Part shown: in pieces, positions 7,496 through 15,573 of the stretch | How the letters are laid out: each line of letters opens with the position of its first letter | Position numbering within the stretch: position 1 is the first letter of the stretch | Source: Sphingobium indicum BiD32 | Lineage (GTDB): Bacteria; Pseudomonadota; Alphaproteobacteria; Sphingomonadales; Sphingomonadaceae | Length of the DNA stretch: 33,337 nucleotides | Direction: 5' to 3' | Assembly: GCF_000382885.1 (NCBI RefSeq) | Contig: NZ_CAVK010000004.1 | Span: 1 to 33,337 of the forward strand | Translations under genes and position numbers: made by a program | Notes under the pieces: generated by a model | What the model was told of the DNA's origin: nothing | Seen by the model: the letters and a program-made list of their open reading frames with translations, nothing else | Databases searched by the model: none

Positions 7496-8932
7496 CTAAT
7501 GCAGCCCTAGCGATACTGCATCCCCGGATGCAGCGGCGAGGTCTGCACCAGCGATGATGCGCCGCAGCCGCATATCCAGCAACGACAGGGCGACGTTGGC
7601 GGCGCTTTCCTCCCGCGTGTTCACCAGGAACAGGTCGCTAGCGCCCATGTCGAAACGGCGGCGCTCTGCCACGGCCATGTCGTCGGCACGCTGCATTTCC
7701 TGTTCAGACAGGCCGATAAGGCGCGTGGTTGCGTCGAGCGTGATGACAATGCCATCGATTTCCGCACGGATCTGCTCGTCCAGCCATTGTGCACGGGTGC
7801 GGTTGGCGTCCAGTTCCGCCTGGCTCTGCATCAGCTTGCCGCGCGCGGTGCGCTGTTCCAGTGGAACGGAGAATTTGACGCCAAGCCGGACATCATTGCC
7901 GCTGCGCGACACACCGCCCGGCCCAATGTCGCCAATGTCGCGCGCCACCTCCATTTTCAGATCAAGACGCGGCAGCAGCGCGTTGCGATCCAGCGTCAGC
8001 CGATCCTGCACCAGCCGCTGCCGCAATCGCGCGACCATAAGATCGGGCCGCTGCACCGAGTCCGGGCGCGCCGTCGCCATTGGTTCAGGCAAAGACTGCG
8101 GCAGTTGTTCCGGGCGGGGGATAGTCGGTCGGCCCTCTGCGTCGCGCCAGTAAAGCGACAGGCTGTTGGCGGCGGCGGCAAGTGCCTGTTGCGATTGCAC
8201 CACCATCGCCTCGCGCCGCAACAACTGCTGTTCATTTTCGGTCAGGATGATGCGGGGACGCAGCCCTGCCTCGAACGTGCGTCGCAGGCCGCGCTGTCGC
8301 TCCTGCGATAGCGACAGGAGGCGCTGGTAGATGCTCAGGCGCTGGCCAGCCGCGACCCAGGATAGGTATGCGTCGAGCGCCTTGCGCTGCACGCCGATCG
8401 CGACCATCTGCCGCTCGGCATCGGCAATCGCCTGATCCGCTTCCGCACTCACCCGGCCGAAGCGCCGTTCGTCGATCATCCGGTCACGCAGCAGCGAAAA
8501 GACCGCGCCAGCGCGGATTTCACCCAGTTGATTGGTGTAATTCTTGTCCTCATAGATGGGGAATCGTCCATTGGAGAGGCGATAGCCGCCATAGACCTGC
8601 CCGCCCCAATCCTCGATCGGACGCACGACCTTCGCATCGGCATATGTCCCGCCATAATAGCCGGCCAGCCGTGATCCGCCTTCGGCCGAAAAGACAGTGT
8701 CGAACGCGCCTTCGGCCGTCAGCCGCTTCGCATCGGCGGCGCGCGTCCTGGCCAGTGCTTCCAGAATTTGCGGTGATTGCCGCGCGGAATTGGTCAGCAG
8801 CGCGTCGATGGTGAGTGTGGGCGCGTCGATCGACGCCATCTGCGGCAAGGGGGCGACTTGCTGCGCGACGAGCGGCGGCGCGGCGGCACTGGCGACAAGT
8901 GCCAGCAGGACGCACGCGATTCTATTTGGCAT
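7496..8932 (-). CDS. TolC-like outer-membrane efflux protein
   Basis: 478 residues. A signal peptide is clear (MPNRIACVLLALVAS..., cut near VAQ). The rest shows the TolC pattern: long heptad-rich helices repeated twice (for example around 150-260 and 330-460) with beta-strand segments such as the Gly/Tyr-rich stretch near 85-130. It should form the trimeric channel-tunnel across the outer membrane. The start at 8932 has AAGG about nine bases before it; an ATG three codons upstream sits directly on that motif. It overlaps the end of the HlyD-type gene by 11 bases, so it is the last gene of a three-gene minus-strand operon. It differs from RND-linked channels by its ABC/HlyD partners. Confidence 0.88.
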   Translation of the reverse strand: MPNRIACVLLALVASAAAPPLVAQQVAPLPQMASIDAPTLTIDALLTNSARQSPQILEALARTRAADAKRLTAEGAFDTVFSAEGGSRLAGYYGGTYADAKVVRPIEDWGGQVYGGYRLSNGRFPIYEDKNYTNQLGEIRAGAVFSLLRDRMIDERRFGRVSAEADQAIADAERQMVAIGVQRKALDAYLSWVAAGQRLSIYQRLLSLSQERQRGLRRTFEAGLRPRIILTENEQQLLRREAMVVQSQQALAAAANSLSLYWRDAEGRPTIPRPEQLPQSLPEPMATARPDSVQRPDLMVARLRQRLVQDRLTLDRNALLPRLDLKMEVARDIGDIGPGGVSRSGNDVRLGVKFSVPLEQRTARGKLMQSQAELDANRTRAQWLDEQIRAEIDGIVITLDATTRLIGLSEQEMQRADDMAVAERRRFDMGASDLFLVNTREESAANVALSLLDMRLRRIIAGADLAAASGDAVSLGLH

Positions 8933-10007
8933 TGCCGCCATCCTTGCCGCTGCCGGAAGCCGTGCCGTAGGACGTGCTCTGGCCGGTCTGCTGGTCGAGC
9001 GCGCCAGCGGGATATTGCAGCGGAAAATCGTTGAGCAGCCGCCAGAGTTCGTAGCCGGTGGAAACCGTATCCATCATCACCCAACCGCGCACCTTGGCGC
9101 CCAGCCGTACGAACGGTTCCTGCGGCCATGGGCGTGCGCCGGTCTTTTGTTCGACAAGCACGCGGAACAGGCCATTGGGCGAAGCCGATACGTCAATCGC
9201 ACGGACCTGCCCGTCGAACATGCCGACCGCAACCGACGGCCAGCCGCTGAACTGGATGGCGGGCCAGCCTTCAAATTCCAGTCGGACGGGTCGGCCCGGA
9301 TAGATGAGCGGCACGTCGCGCCCGTCGACATAAAGCTCCACCACCCGCACAGCCTGTTCCGGGGCAAAGGTGGCGATGATGTCGCCTTCCTTCACCATCG
9401 TCGCATTGTCACCGCCGAGGATGCGCAGGACGCGACCGGTGCGCGGCGCGCGCACGATCTGGACCGACTGGCGATTGATGTTGATGTCGAGCCGGTTCCG
9501 GTCGGCAAGGCTCTTGGCGACCTTGGCCCCATAATCGGCCACCTTGATCTGCGCGAGTTCCAGATCGCGCCGCGGCGACAGCCCTTCGGCATAGAGTTGC
9601 TGCATCCGGCCAACGTCGCGCTGGGCCACGGCCATGGCCTGCTGCGTCGCGGCGATTTCTGCATCGGCCTGCGCACGCTCCGCGCGCAGGCGGCTGAGCA
9701 ATTCGGGGTCATTATCGGCGATGCGGGCTATGGGATCGCCCTTCTTCACCAGTTCGCCGTCGGTCACATACCATTGTTCGACCCGACCGGGGACGAGGGC
9801 GGTGATGTTCTGCACCCGATCGCGCGGATCAAGCGCGATGACCTGCCCCATGCCTGTGGAGGTTTGCACCCAGGGGACAAAGAGCAGGAACGCAATGGAT
9901 GCCGCCATGCCCATGAGCAGCATCCAGCCGAACACGCGCGCGGGGCGCGGCGGGCGCAGGCTTTCCAGCGTCTTGAAATGCGTGATGTGATCAGCGCGAA
10001 ATGGCAT
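8922..10007 (-). CDS. HlyD/MFP-family periplasmic adaptor
   Basis: 361 residues. A single N-terminal membrane anchor (about 26-46) follows a short cytoplasmic tail. Then come a barrel-sandwich hybrid half (ITALVPGRVEQWYVTDGELVKKGDPIARI), a coiled-coil hairpin (about 85-155, RLRAERAQADAEIAATQQAM), the second half (IVRAPRTGRVLRILGG...VKEGDIIATF) and a beta-barrel region. It links an inner-membrane transporter to TolC. The ATG at 10007 is preceded by GGGGAGG with five bases spacing; the longer in-frame start lacks this. Its start overlaps the ABC gene by 17 bases and its end overlaps the TolC gene, indicating a tightly coupled operon. A Gly/Ser-rich tail ends the protein. Confidence 0.9.
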   Translation of the reverse strand: MPFRADHITHFKTLESLRPPRPARVFGWMLLMGMAASIAFLLFVPWVQTSTGMGQVIALDPRDRVQNITALVPGRVEQWYVTDGELVKKGDPIARIADNDPELLSRLRAERAQADAEIAATQQAMAVAQRDVGRMQQLYAEGLSPRRDLELAQIKVADYGAKVAKSLADRNRLDININRQSVQIVRAPRTGRVLRILGGDNATMVKEGDIIATFAPEQAVRVVELYVDGRDVPLIYPGRPVRLEFEGWPAIQFSGWPSVAVGMFDGQVRAIDVSASPNGLFRVLVEQKTGARPWPQEPFVRLGAKVRGWVMMDTVSTGYELWRLLNDFPLQYPAGALDQQTGQSTSYGTASGSGKDGGNAK

Positions 10008-11709
10008 CGTCGCCTCCCCTGGCTGCTGCAAAGGCGCCGGGATCCTGCGTCAGCAACTGACCTGTTCGTCCCAGCCAGAGCATATGGTCAAAGCCAAGCG
10101 CGTCGGGCCGAACCGTGAAAACGATGATCGTGCTGCCATCCCCACCATCGAGCTGGTGCAGCGCCGCGCGCAGTTCCCCGGACGGCAGCATGTCGAAAAG
10201 ATTGGAGAGGATGAGCAGCCTTGGACGGGCGAGAATGGCGCCCGCCAGCTTGAGCCGCATAGTGTCGGCCACGGACAGCGGCCATCCGGTCGAGGAAAGC
10301 AGGCTGTCCAGCCCATGCGGCAACCGGGCGATCCGTTCGCCCAGGCCCACCGATTCCAGTGCGTCGAGCACAGCGGCGGAACTGGCGGTCGGATCGGCGA
10401 GGCGCAGATAGTCGCGAATACTGCTTTCCACGATGGTCGGGCGATCAAGGACAATGACGTCGCTGCGAAGCTGGTAGATGTTGAGCGCGCTGATGTCCGC
10501 GCCGCCCAGGCTGACAATTCCTGCGTCCGGGCGATAATGGCGTTTCAGCAGACGGGCCAGCAACCGGTCCACACCAGGATCGGCGGCGGCAACGACATGG
10601 GTGCCCGCAGGTACGACCAGATCGAACGAGGCATCGTCCCCGTCCGCAGATATCCGCACCTGTCGCAGCGCCAGTGCCCCGTCGCGCGGCCGTGCATCGC
10701 CACTGGTTTCGACCGGTATATCCTCCAACGTGATCGCGCGAAACAGAGACAGTTCCTCGACAGCGGCGACCAGATCGTAAAAAGTGTCGAGATAGGGGCC
10801 AAGCTGCGCCGCGCCATAGAATATGCTGGACAGGATCAATTCGGCAGCGACCAGCTGGCCGATCGACAGCTGCCCCCGGATGACGAGCCATCCGCCCAAG
10901 GCCAGCAGCGCCGCGCTGGCGATGGCATAAAGCAACAGCAGGGCTACCGCTTGCGGAAAGGTTGCGCGGAAATGGCTGCGGTGGGCCGCGACATAGGCAG
11001 CGGTCCTGTTTTCCGACATATCCATGGCATAGTCCAGATGGCGGCTGGACTTGTAGAAGCCGTTCGACGCTCCAACGCTTTCGAGCCAGTGGGCCGCTTC
11101 ATATTTGCGGTGGCTCAGCGCTATTCCGCTTTCCATCGCGTGCCGCGCCCACAGCTTCCAGACCAGCCAGACCGTGAAGATGAAGAGCAGATTGAAGCCC
11201 AGAAAGAAGGGATGATAAAAAGCGGTGACGATGAAGCCGACAATCGCCTGGAAGAAAATTGAGAACCCCCCGACAAGCAAGGAAGGGATCGCTTTCTGCA
11301 CGTTCATCACTTCAAAGAAGCGATTGAACAGGTCGCCGCGCCGATCGTCCTGAAAGAAGGGGTTTTGCGCATGAACTGCCTGCAACGTGACTTCCGCCAC
11401 GATCCGCGCGAACACGCGCCGCCGGAACAGCTCCATGACATAGATGCGCATTGCACCCAGGAACGCCCATAGAAGCAGCAGCGCGAGCAGCACGCCCGCC
11501 AGCGTGAACAGGGGTGCGGGCAAGGCGGTGTTGGCGACCGAATTGATCAGCATCTGCACCGAAATCGGCGTCGCCAGCGACAGGAAGCCAATCGCCGCGC
11601 CATAGATCAACGCCATGCTCAGAAAGGGACGTTCTGGTCCAAGCGCTGCCCGCGCCCAGCCCGCAAATGTCCTCCAATCAACCCGGTCATGCCCGTGGGC
11701 GGCCATCAT
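9991..11709 (-). CDS. ABC-type exporter with a degenerate ATPase domain
   Basis: 572 residues. The N-terminal half is a type I exporter membrane domain with six helices (about 28-50, 66-90, 145-165, 167-188, 252-275, 280-305). Residues 345-565 align with an ABC nucleotide-binding domain in order and spacing, but all its motifs are lost. The Walker A region (371-384) reads HVVAAADPGVDRLL with no GKS/T. The Q-loop region (418-430) has no Gln. The signature is PLSVADTMR (477-485) instead of LSGGQ. Walker B is LLILSNLFD (498-506), without the Asp-Glu pair. The H-loop is IIVFTVRPD without His. The frame is intact, so this is not decay by frameshift. It probably cannot hydrolyse ATP alone; a separate partner ATPase or a non-transport role is implied. 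It is the first gene of the operon with the HlyD- and TolC-like genes. Confidence 0.9.
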   Translation of the reverse strand: MMAAHGHDRVDWRTFAGWARAALGPERPFLSMALIYGAAIGFLSLATPISVQMLINSVANTALPAPLFTLAGVLLALLLLWAFLGAMRIYVMELFRRRVFARIVAEVTLQAVHAQNPFFQDDRRGDLFNRFFEVMNVQKAIPSLLVGGFSIFFQAIVGFIVTAFYHPFFLGFNLLFIFTVWLVWKLWARHAMESGIALSHRKYEAAHWLESVGASNGFYKSSRHLDYAMDMSENRTAAYVAAHRSHFRATFPQAVALLLLYAIASAALLALGGWLVIRGQLSIGQLVAAELILSSIFYGAAQLGPYLDTFYDLVAAVEELSLFRAITLEDIPVETSGDARPRDGALALRQVRISADGDDASFDLVVPAGTHVVAAADPGVDRLLARLLKRHYRPDAGIVSLGGADISALNIYQLRSDVIVLDRPTIVESSIRDYLRLADPTASSAAVLDALESVGLGERIARLPHGLDSLLSSTGWPLSVADTMRLKLAGAILARPRLLILSNLFDMLPSGELRAALHQLDGGDGSTIIVFTVRPDALGFDHMLWLGRTGQLLTQDPGAFAAARGGDDAISR

Positions 11710-11899
11710 CCATGTCCCAATCTGATTTACGACGATGCGTGGAAACCCCGTTAAGGCCTCTGTGCGTGTCGCGGTTCGCAGAAACGATCACCACTCATAG
11801 CGATGACGAAACGATAGCGGCAACAGGCAGCGGCGGGCCGGTCCGCTTTCGTTCATCCATAGTCATGTCGATCACAAACCGCCCTTCCCGCATCTTCAT

Positions 11900-11914
11900 T
11901 CATTTGCAAAATGA
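11900..11914. promoter_or_regulatory. Inverted repeat in the LysR/ABC divergent region
   Basis: TCATTT-GCA-AAATGA, arms 6/6 with a 3-base centre, lies 53 bp before the LysR start in the 257-bp region between the divergent LysR and ABC genes. A second short dyad, CAAT-N7-ATTG (11922-11936), follows. LysR-type regulators commonly bind such a shared region; which genes respond is inference. Confidence 0.35.
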
Positions 11915-11966
11915 GTTCTGGCAATATTATGGATTGAAATTCCCAATGATCAGCTGAGGCTTCAGG

Positions 11967-12833
11967 ATGAACGTGCGCAACCTCGACATCGACCTGCTTC
12001 GCGCCTTCGTCACTATCGCCGATCTGGGCGGTTTTACTGCGGCTGGCGCGCGATTGGGACGGACCCAATCGACCATCAGTTTGCAGATCAAGCGCCTGGA
12101 GGCTATGCTCGGCCGAATTCTGCTCGAACGGACGGCCCGGTCAGTGCGATTGACACTCGACGGACAGGTGCTGCTCGGTTCGGCCCGCAAGATCCTGCAC
12201 ATGAACGACAAAGTCATCGCGGAACTCACCGAGCCGGATGTCAGGGGCGCCGTCCGGCTGGGCGTGCCGGAAGACTTTGCCACGGCCCATCTTCCCGACA
12301 TACTGGCCCTGTTCACAGACGCGCATCCTCTGGTCGAACTGGAGGTCACATGCGACCTTACGCTCAACTTGCTCGACCGCTTCCACGCCGGCGCGTTCGA
12401 TCTTGTCCTCGTCAAACGCGAGCCGGCTGCCGCGCCTCAGGGCGTGCGCGTCTGGCGCGAGCCGCTGGTTTGGGTGGCCCGCGACCAGGAGGCAATCGAC
12501 GGCATTGAGGTGATCCCGCTGGTCGTTTCGCCCGAACCTTGCGTGTATCGCAAGCGCGCAACTGACGCGCTGGACGCGGGCGGCAGGCCGTGGCGCATCG
12601 CCTACACCTCCACCAGCCTTGCGGGCGCGCAGGCTGCGGTAAAGGCAGGTCTGGGCATCTCGGTTCTGCCCAGGAAGATGGTGCCTTCGTTTCTGGTTCC
12701 TGTCGCGACAGCGCAATGGTTGCCAAAATTGCCGGATACCGAGATTGCCTTGATCGAAGGGCGCGCTATCTCCGATACCGGCCATCTGCTTGCCCAGCAT
12801 ATCGTCCAGGCTTTAGAGCCCGTGATCCATTAG
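11967..12833 (+). CDS. LysR-type transcriptional regulator
   Basis: 288 residues. The N-terminal winged helix-turn-helix is typical: LDIDLLRAFVTIADLGGFTAAGARLGRTQSTISLQIKRLE (shown by residues 6-45), followed by the linker helix and a periplasmic-binding-protein-like effector domain (about 90-285). The ATG at 11967 has AGGCTTCAGG upstream. It is transcribed away from the ABC-HlyD-TolC operon, with a 257-bp shared region containing short dyads, so control of that operon is likely by the usual LysR arrangement. It is convergent with the DUF4386 gene on its other side, making control of that pair less likely. Its inducer is not known. Confidence 0.92.
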   Translation: MNVRNLDIDLLRAFVTIADLGGFTAAGARLGRTQSTISLQIKRLEAMLGRILLERTARSVRLTLDGQVLLGSARKILHMNDKVIAELTEPDVRGAVRLGVPEDFATAHLPDILALFTDAHPLVELEVTCDLTLNLLDRFHAGAFDLVLVKREPAAAPQGVRVWREPLVWVARDQEAIDGIEVIPLVVSPEPCVYRKRATDALDAGGRPWRIAYTSTSLAGAQAAVKAGLGISVLPRKMVPSFLVPVATAQWLPKLPDTEIALIEGRAISDTGHLLAQHIVQALEPVIH

Positions 12834-12938
12834 ACAAATTCAGCACATGGGCTGGTGAGCGGTTGAACAATTCGTCTCATCCTGAGGCCAGCATTCGATA
12901 TACAGGCCACATCGTCCGTTCCAAGTGCGGATCGACCA

Positions 12939-13679
12939 TTATTGGAAAGCCGATCTCGCGAGGCCATTATTTGCGTTTCCATCGCTTTGTGGCGGGCGGT
13001 CATGGGGGATTTTGCGCATCCCGAAGAGCAATAGCCAGATGGCCAGCATTGCCTCGCCTGAAAGTGGAAGGACATTCAGCACCGTAGGAAACACCAGATC
13101 GGGATCGAGCAGCCCAGCTGTCTTCGTTACCAGATGGGCCGATCCGCCTGCCATCATCGCAATGCCCACCGCGATAGGAATGGCGCGCGACCGGACGATC
13201 AGCCAGCCGATCAGCATGCAGTAGATGCCGAAGAAGATCAGGCTGATGCCGTAAACCGTCCCGTGAAGAGCAAGCAGCGTGGCGGTGGCTGCGTCACATC
13301 GGTCAACGCAAAAGCCGCCTGGCCCCACTTGCTCGATCAATGCGAGAGCCGCCATGTGCAGCAGGCCATTGCCGGCCAGCACTGCGATGCCCGTCATGCT
13401 GAAGGCGGCGGCGAGCAGCGACAACTGGTGACCAGCGGGTCGCAGCAACTCGTACAGCAAGGTGGTGACGGCGAGATAGCAACACAGCATGATGACATCG
13501 GCCATTTCTCCCATGCGGTAGAAAGCGGCATTGCCCGCAACGGAAAGCGCATCGTTGCCACGGAAGGCGGAGCGAACCCCAATCTCCGCGAACAAACCTG
13601 CGGCGATGGTGATCGCATAGAACAGACCCGCAAGCCTTGGCTTGGCTTGCGATGACGCGGCAGGTGATGGCGAACTCAC
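12939..13679 (-). CDS. DUF4386 family membrane protein
   Basis: 246 residues, about seven membrane helices. The opening KPRLAGLFYAITIAAGLFAEIGVRS, the central YGISLIFFGIYCMLIGWLIVRS and the late GEAMLAIWLLLFGMR are the pattern of DUF4386 proteins, whose function is unknown. Two cysteines in a loop (GFCVDRC, about 122-128) could form a disulphide outside the membrane. The start overlaps the stop of the preceding DUF6326 gene by four bases (ATGA), so they are one operon. A Ser/Pro/Ala-rich N-terminal tail precedes the first helix. Confidence 0.82.
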   Translation of the reverse strand: MSSPSPAASSQAKPRLAGLFYAITIAAGLFAEIGVRSAFRGNDALSVAGNAAFYRMGEMADVIMLCCYLAVTTLLYELLRPAGHQLSLLAAAFSMTGIAVLAGNGLLHMAALALIEQVGPGGFCVDRCDAATATLLALHGTVYGISLIFFGIYCMLIGWLIVRSRAIPIAVGIAMMAGGSAHLVTKTAGLLDPDLVFPTVLNVLPLSGEAMLAIWLLLFGMRKIPHDRPPQSDGNANNGLARSAFQ

Positions 13680-14104
13680 AGGCCTGCCGCCGTGACGCGG
13701 GGCCAGCGGAACGCGGTCCAGAAAATGGCGAGCGACAACATGATCTCGGTTACGCCCAGCACGATGTAGAAGGCCGGCGCTCCGCCTTGCATGGTCAGCA
13801 GCATGATAGCGGCATAGGCCAGCGCCAGCACGACATGGAGCCAGCGAAACAAAGGTGGAAGGAAGAGCGAGAACGCGACCATCAGGCTGGGGATCGCCAT
13901 CATCACCGCGACGGCGACATGCGTAACGGGCGTCAACTGGCCGAAGGCCATGAGACCCGCATTCATGGCCATGACCTTACCGGGAACATAGAGGCCGAAA
14001 TAGTCGCCATAGACATAGCAGAACATCAGCGACGCCCACATGGCCGACAGTTTTACCCGCGTCGATACGGGGGGATCCTGGAAGCGGGACATGATGGACG
14101 GCAT
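13676..14104 (-). CDS. DUF6326-like four-helix membrane protein
   Basis: 142 residues with four hydrophobic segments (about 18-38, 62-82, 86-106, 112-132). The N-terminal VKLSAMWASLMFCYVYGDYFGLYVPGKV resembles proteins annotated DUF6326, which have no known function. The start is secure: AGGAGG lies six bases before the ATG. Immediately upstream is a strong dyad (14118-14139), so expression is probably switched by a repressor. It is the first gene of a two-gene operon with the DUF4386 protein; the pairing suggests a common role in the membrane, perhaps as a stress or solvent response, but that is only inference. Confidence 0.75.
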   Translation of the reverse strand: MPSIMSRFQDPPVSTRVKLSAMWASLMFCYVYGDYFGLYVPGKVMAMNAGLMAFGQLTPVTHVAVAVMMAIPSLMVAFSLFLPPLFRWLHVVLALAYAAIMLLTMQGGAPAFYIVLGVTEIMLSLAIFWTAFRWPRVTAAGL

Positions 14105-14117
14105 GGCGAACCTCCTG

Positions 14118-14139
14118 CTGTATTGTTAATATAATACAG
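14118..14139. promoter_or_regulatory. Dyad operator before the DUF6326-DUF4386 operon
   Basis: CTGTATT and AATACAG form perfect 7-bp arms around an 8-base AT-rich centre. It ends 13 bases upstream of the start codon, overlapping the ribosome-binding region and probably the promoter, which fits a repressor site. The best neighbouring candidate regulator is not obvious. Confidence 0.55.
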
Positions 14140-14222
14140 TAGTCCCGGTGCGGTGCAATAGCATTGATTCCAAGCCATGTGCAGTCGACCGCATCGGCGT
14201 AAAATCGTCTCCTGTTCTCCGC

Positions 14223-15026
14223 TCACTTCATGTGGACAAGGGAGGCCCATCGCGCTTTCCATTCCTGCGCATTGCGGAAATCGGTGAGGATGAGTGCCCA
14301 CTCGCGCGTGGCGACCCTGAACGGATTGTCCTCCCGCGCTTTGCCCGCCAGGCCATAACGCTTGATCACGTCGCTTTCGGGCGCGATCGTGCCGAACAGC
14401 CGGTCCCAGACGATCAGCATCCCGCCAAAGTTGCGATCCAGAAATTCCGGATTGCTGGCGTGATGCGCGCGATGATGATGCGGCGTGTTGAAAACCCATT
14501 CCACCCTGCCGAGCCTTGGGATCGCCTCACTATGCAGGAAGAACTGATAGTTGAGGTTGATTGCCAGCAGGATGACGACGATCCGCGGATCGAAGCCCAT
14601 CGCTATCACCGGCAGATAGAACAGCCAGCCAAGCGAGAGCGTGTTGGTCCATCCCAGCCGCAGCGATGACAGGAAGGTCAACTGCTCCGCACTATGATGC
14701 ACATTGTGGGTCGCCCACAACCAGCGCACCCTATGGCTCGCGCGATGGAACCAGTAATAGGCAAACTCGACGGCGAAGAAGCCGAGCGCCCAGCTATGCC
14801 ATTGGTCCGTCAGGAAACGGTGCGGCACCTGGCTCCAGACCAATCCGAATGCCGTGGCGAGGACCACGGCATGAAGGGTGCCGACGATCAGGTTGCCGGC
14901 AACAAGGCCGGCGGTGGTCAGCGCGGCCCGACCGTCATAGCCGCGCCCCGTACGCAGCCGCCAGATCAGCTCCGCCAGGATCGCGACGGCGGCGATGCTG
15001 AGGAACAGGGGCGAATGATGGGCCAC
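14223..15026 (-). CDS. Sterol desaturase/fatty acid hydroxylase family protein
   Basis: 267 residues, membrane-bound di-iron hydroxylase superfamily. The histidine clusters are present: HRASH (94-98), HNVHH (107-111) and HHHRAHH (183-189), with an extra H165. About four to five hydrophobic segments surround them. Such enzymes hydroxylate or desaturate lipids, sterols or carotenoids using O2; the substrate here is unknown. The start is two bases after the stop of the EF-hand gene, so both belong to one transcript. The same operon may begin further upstream with the secreted Ser/Asn-rich protein. The C-terminal 60 residues form a charged cytoplasmic tail of usual length. Confidence 0.9.
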   Translation of the reverse strand: MAHHSPLFLSIAAVAILAELIWRLRTGRGYDGRAALTTAGLVAGNLIVGTLHAVVLATAFGLVWSQVPHRFLTDQWHSWALGFFAVEFAYYWFHRASHRVRWLWATHNVHHSAEQLTFLSSLRLGWTNTLSLGWLFYLPVIAMGFDPRIVVILLAINLNYQFFLHSEAIPRLGRVEWVFNTPHHHRAHHASNPEFLDRNFGGMLIVWDRLFGTIAPESDVIKRYGLAGKAREDNPFRVATREWALILTDFRNAQEWKARWASLVHMK

Positions 15027-15028
15027 GG

Positions 15029-15490
15029 CTATTGCCGCCGGGCGGCCAGCGCCGCCTTCATCCGTTCCCGTGCTGCGTCGAATTCCGCGCGGGAGACGTC
15101 ATTGTTGCGGTCGGCATCGGCGATCAGGAACAGGCGGGGCGGCGCGGCGCGCATCTCCGCGCGCGAAATGACGCCATCTCCATTACCATCGGCCTGATCC
15201 AGTATGCCGGTCAGCCGCGCATAACTATCAGGCCGGGCCTTGGCGAGACGGGGGAAATCGGCCGGGCTGACCACGCCGTCGCCGTTGCGGTCGAGCTGGC
15301 CGAACTGCGCCATCCGAAAATTGTCGAATTCAGCACGACTGACGCGACCGTCCCGATTGGCATCGGCCTTGTCGAACCATGCCGTGCGGTCGCCGCCACC
15401 AAATCGGCCAGTCTGGGCGGCCGCTGGGAATGTGGCGAATGCCGCGCCAGCCAGAATGGTCGCGCGCAGAAAGGGGGATAGGAACGTCAT
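15029..15490 (-). CDS. Secreted EF-hand protein with four calcium loops
   Basis: 153 residues. A signal peptide (cut near PAAAQ, residue 26) precedes four 12-residue EF-hand loops: DANRDGRVSRAE (43-54), DRNGDGVVSPAD (67-78), DGNGDGVISRAE (101-112) and DADRNNDVSRAE (125-136). The second ends in Asp rather than Glu, and the fourth has Asn at the Gly-6 position, so calcium affinity may vary between loops. Such EF-hand proteins are common in the sphingomonad periplasm; their role is mostly unknown. The gene is two bases from the fatty-acid-hydroxylase gene and 83 bases after the preceding secreted-protein gene, all on the minus strand. Confidence 0.88.
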   Translation of the reverse strand: MTFLSPFLRATILAGAAFATFPAAAQTGRFGGGDRTAWFDKADANRDGRVSRAEFDNFRMAQFGQLDRNGDGVVSPADFPRLAKARPDSYARLTGILDQADGNGDGVISRAEMRAAPPRLFLIADADRNNDVSRAEFDAARERMKAALAARRQ

Positions 15491-15573
15491 GGATCAGCTT
15501 TCGTCGGATGCGCACCGACCCGGCAGATGGCCGGGGGGAGAAAATGGATGCCAGGTCGGCGCAAGGCAAAGGT

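Noticed and set aside
8697..10118. Long open frame opposite the TolC and HlyD genes
   Set aside because: It spans two convincing genes in antisense and has no recognisable domain; long antisense frames are expected at high GC.
9991..10700. Loss of ABC motifs explained by sequencing error
   Set aside because: The frame is open throughout and the spacing of all domain elements is kept; independent substitutions at five motifs cannot be error.
10084..11262. Long open frame opposite the ABC-type gene
   Set aside because: Antisense to a well-aligned protein; composition is low-complexity Gln/Arg/Gly, typical of a shadow.
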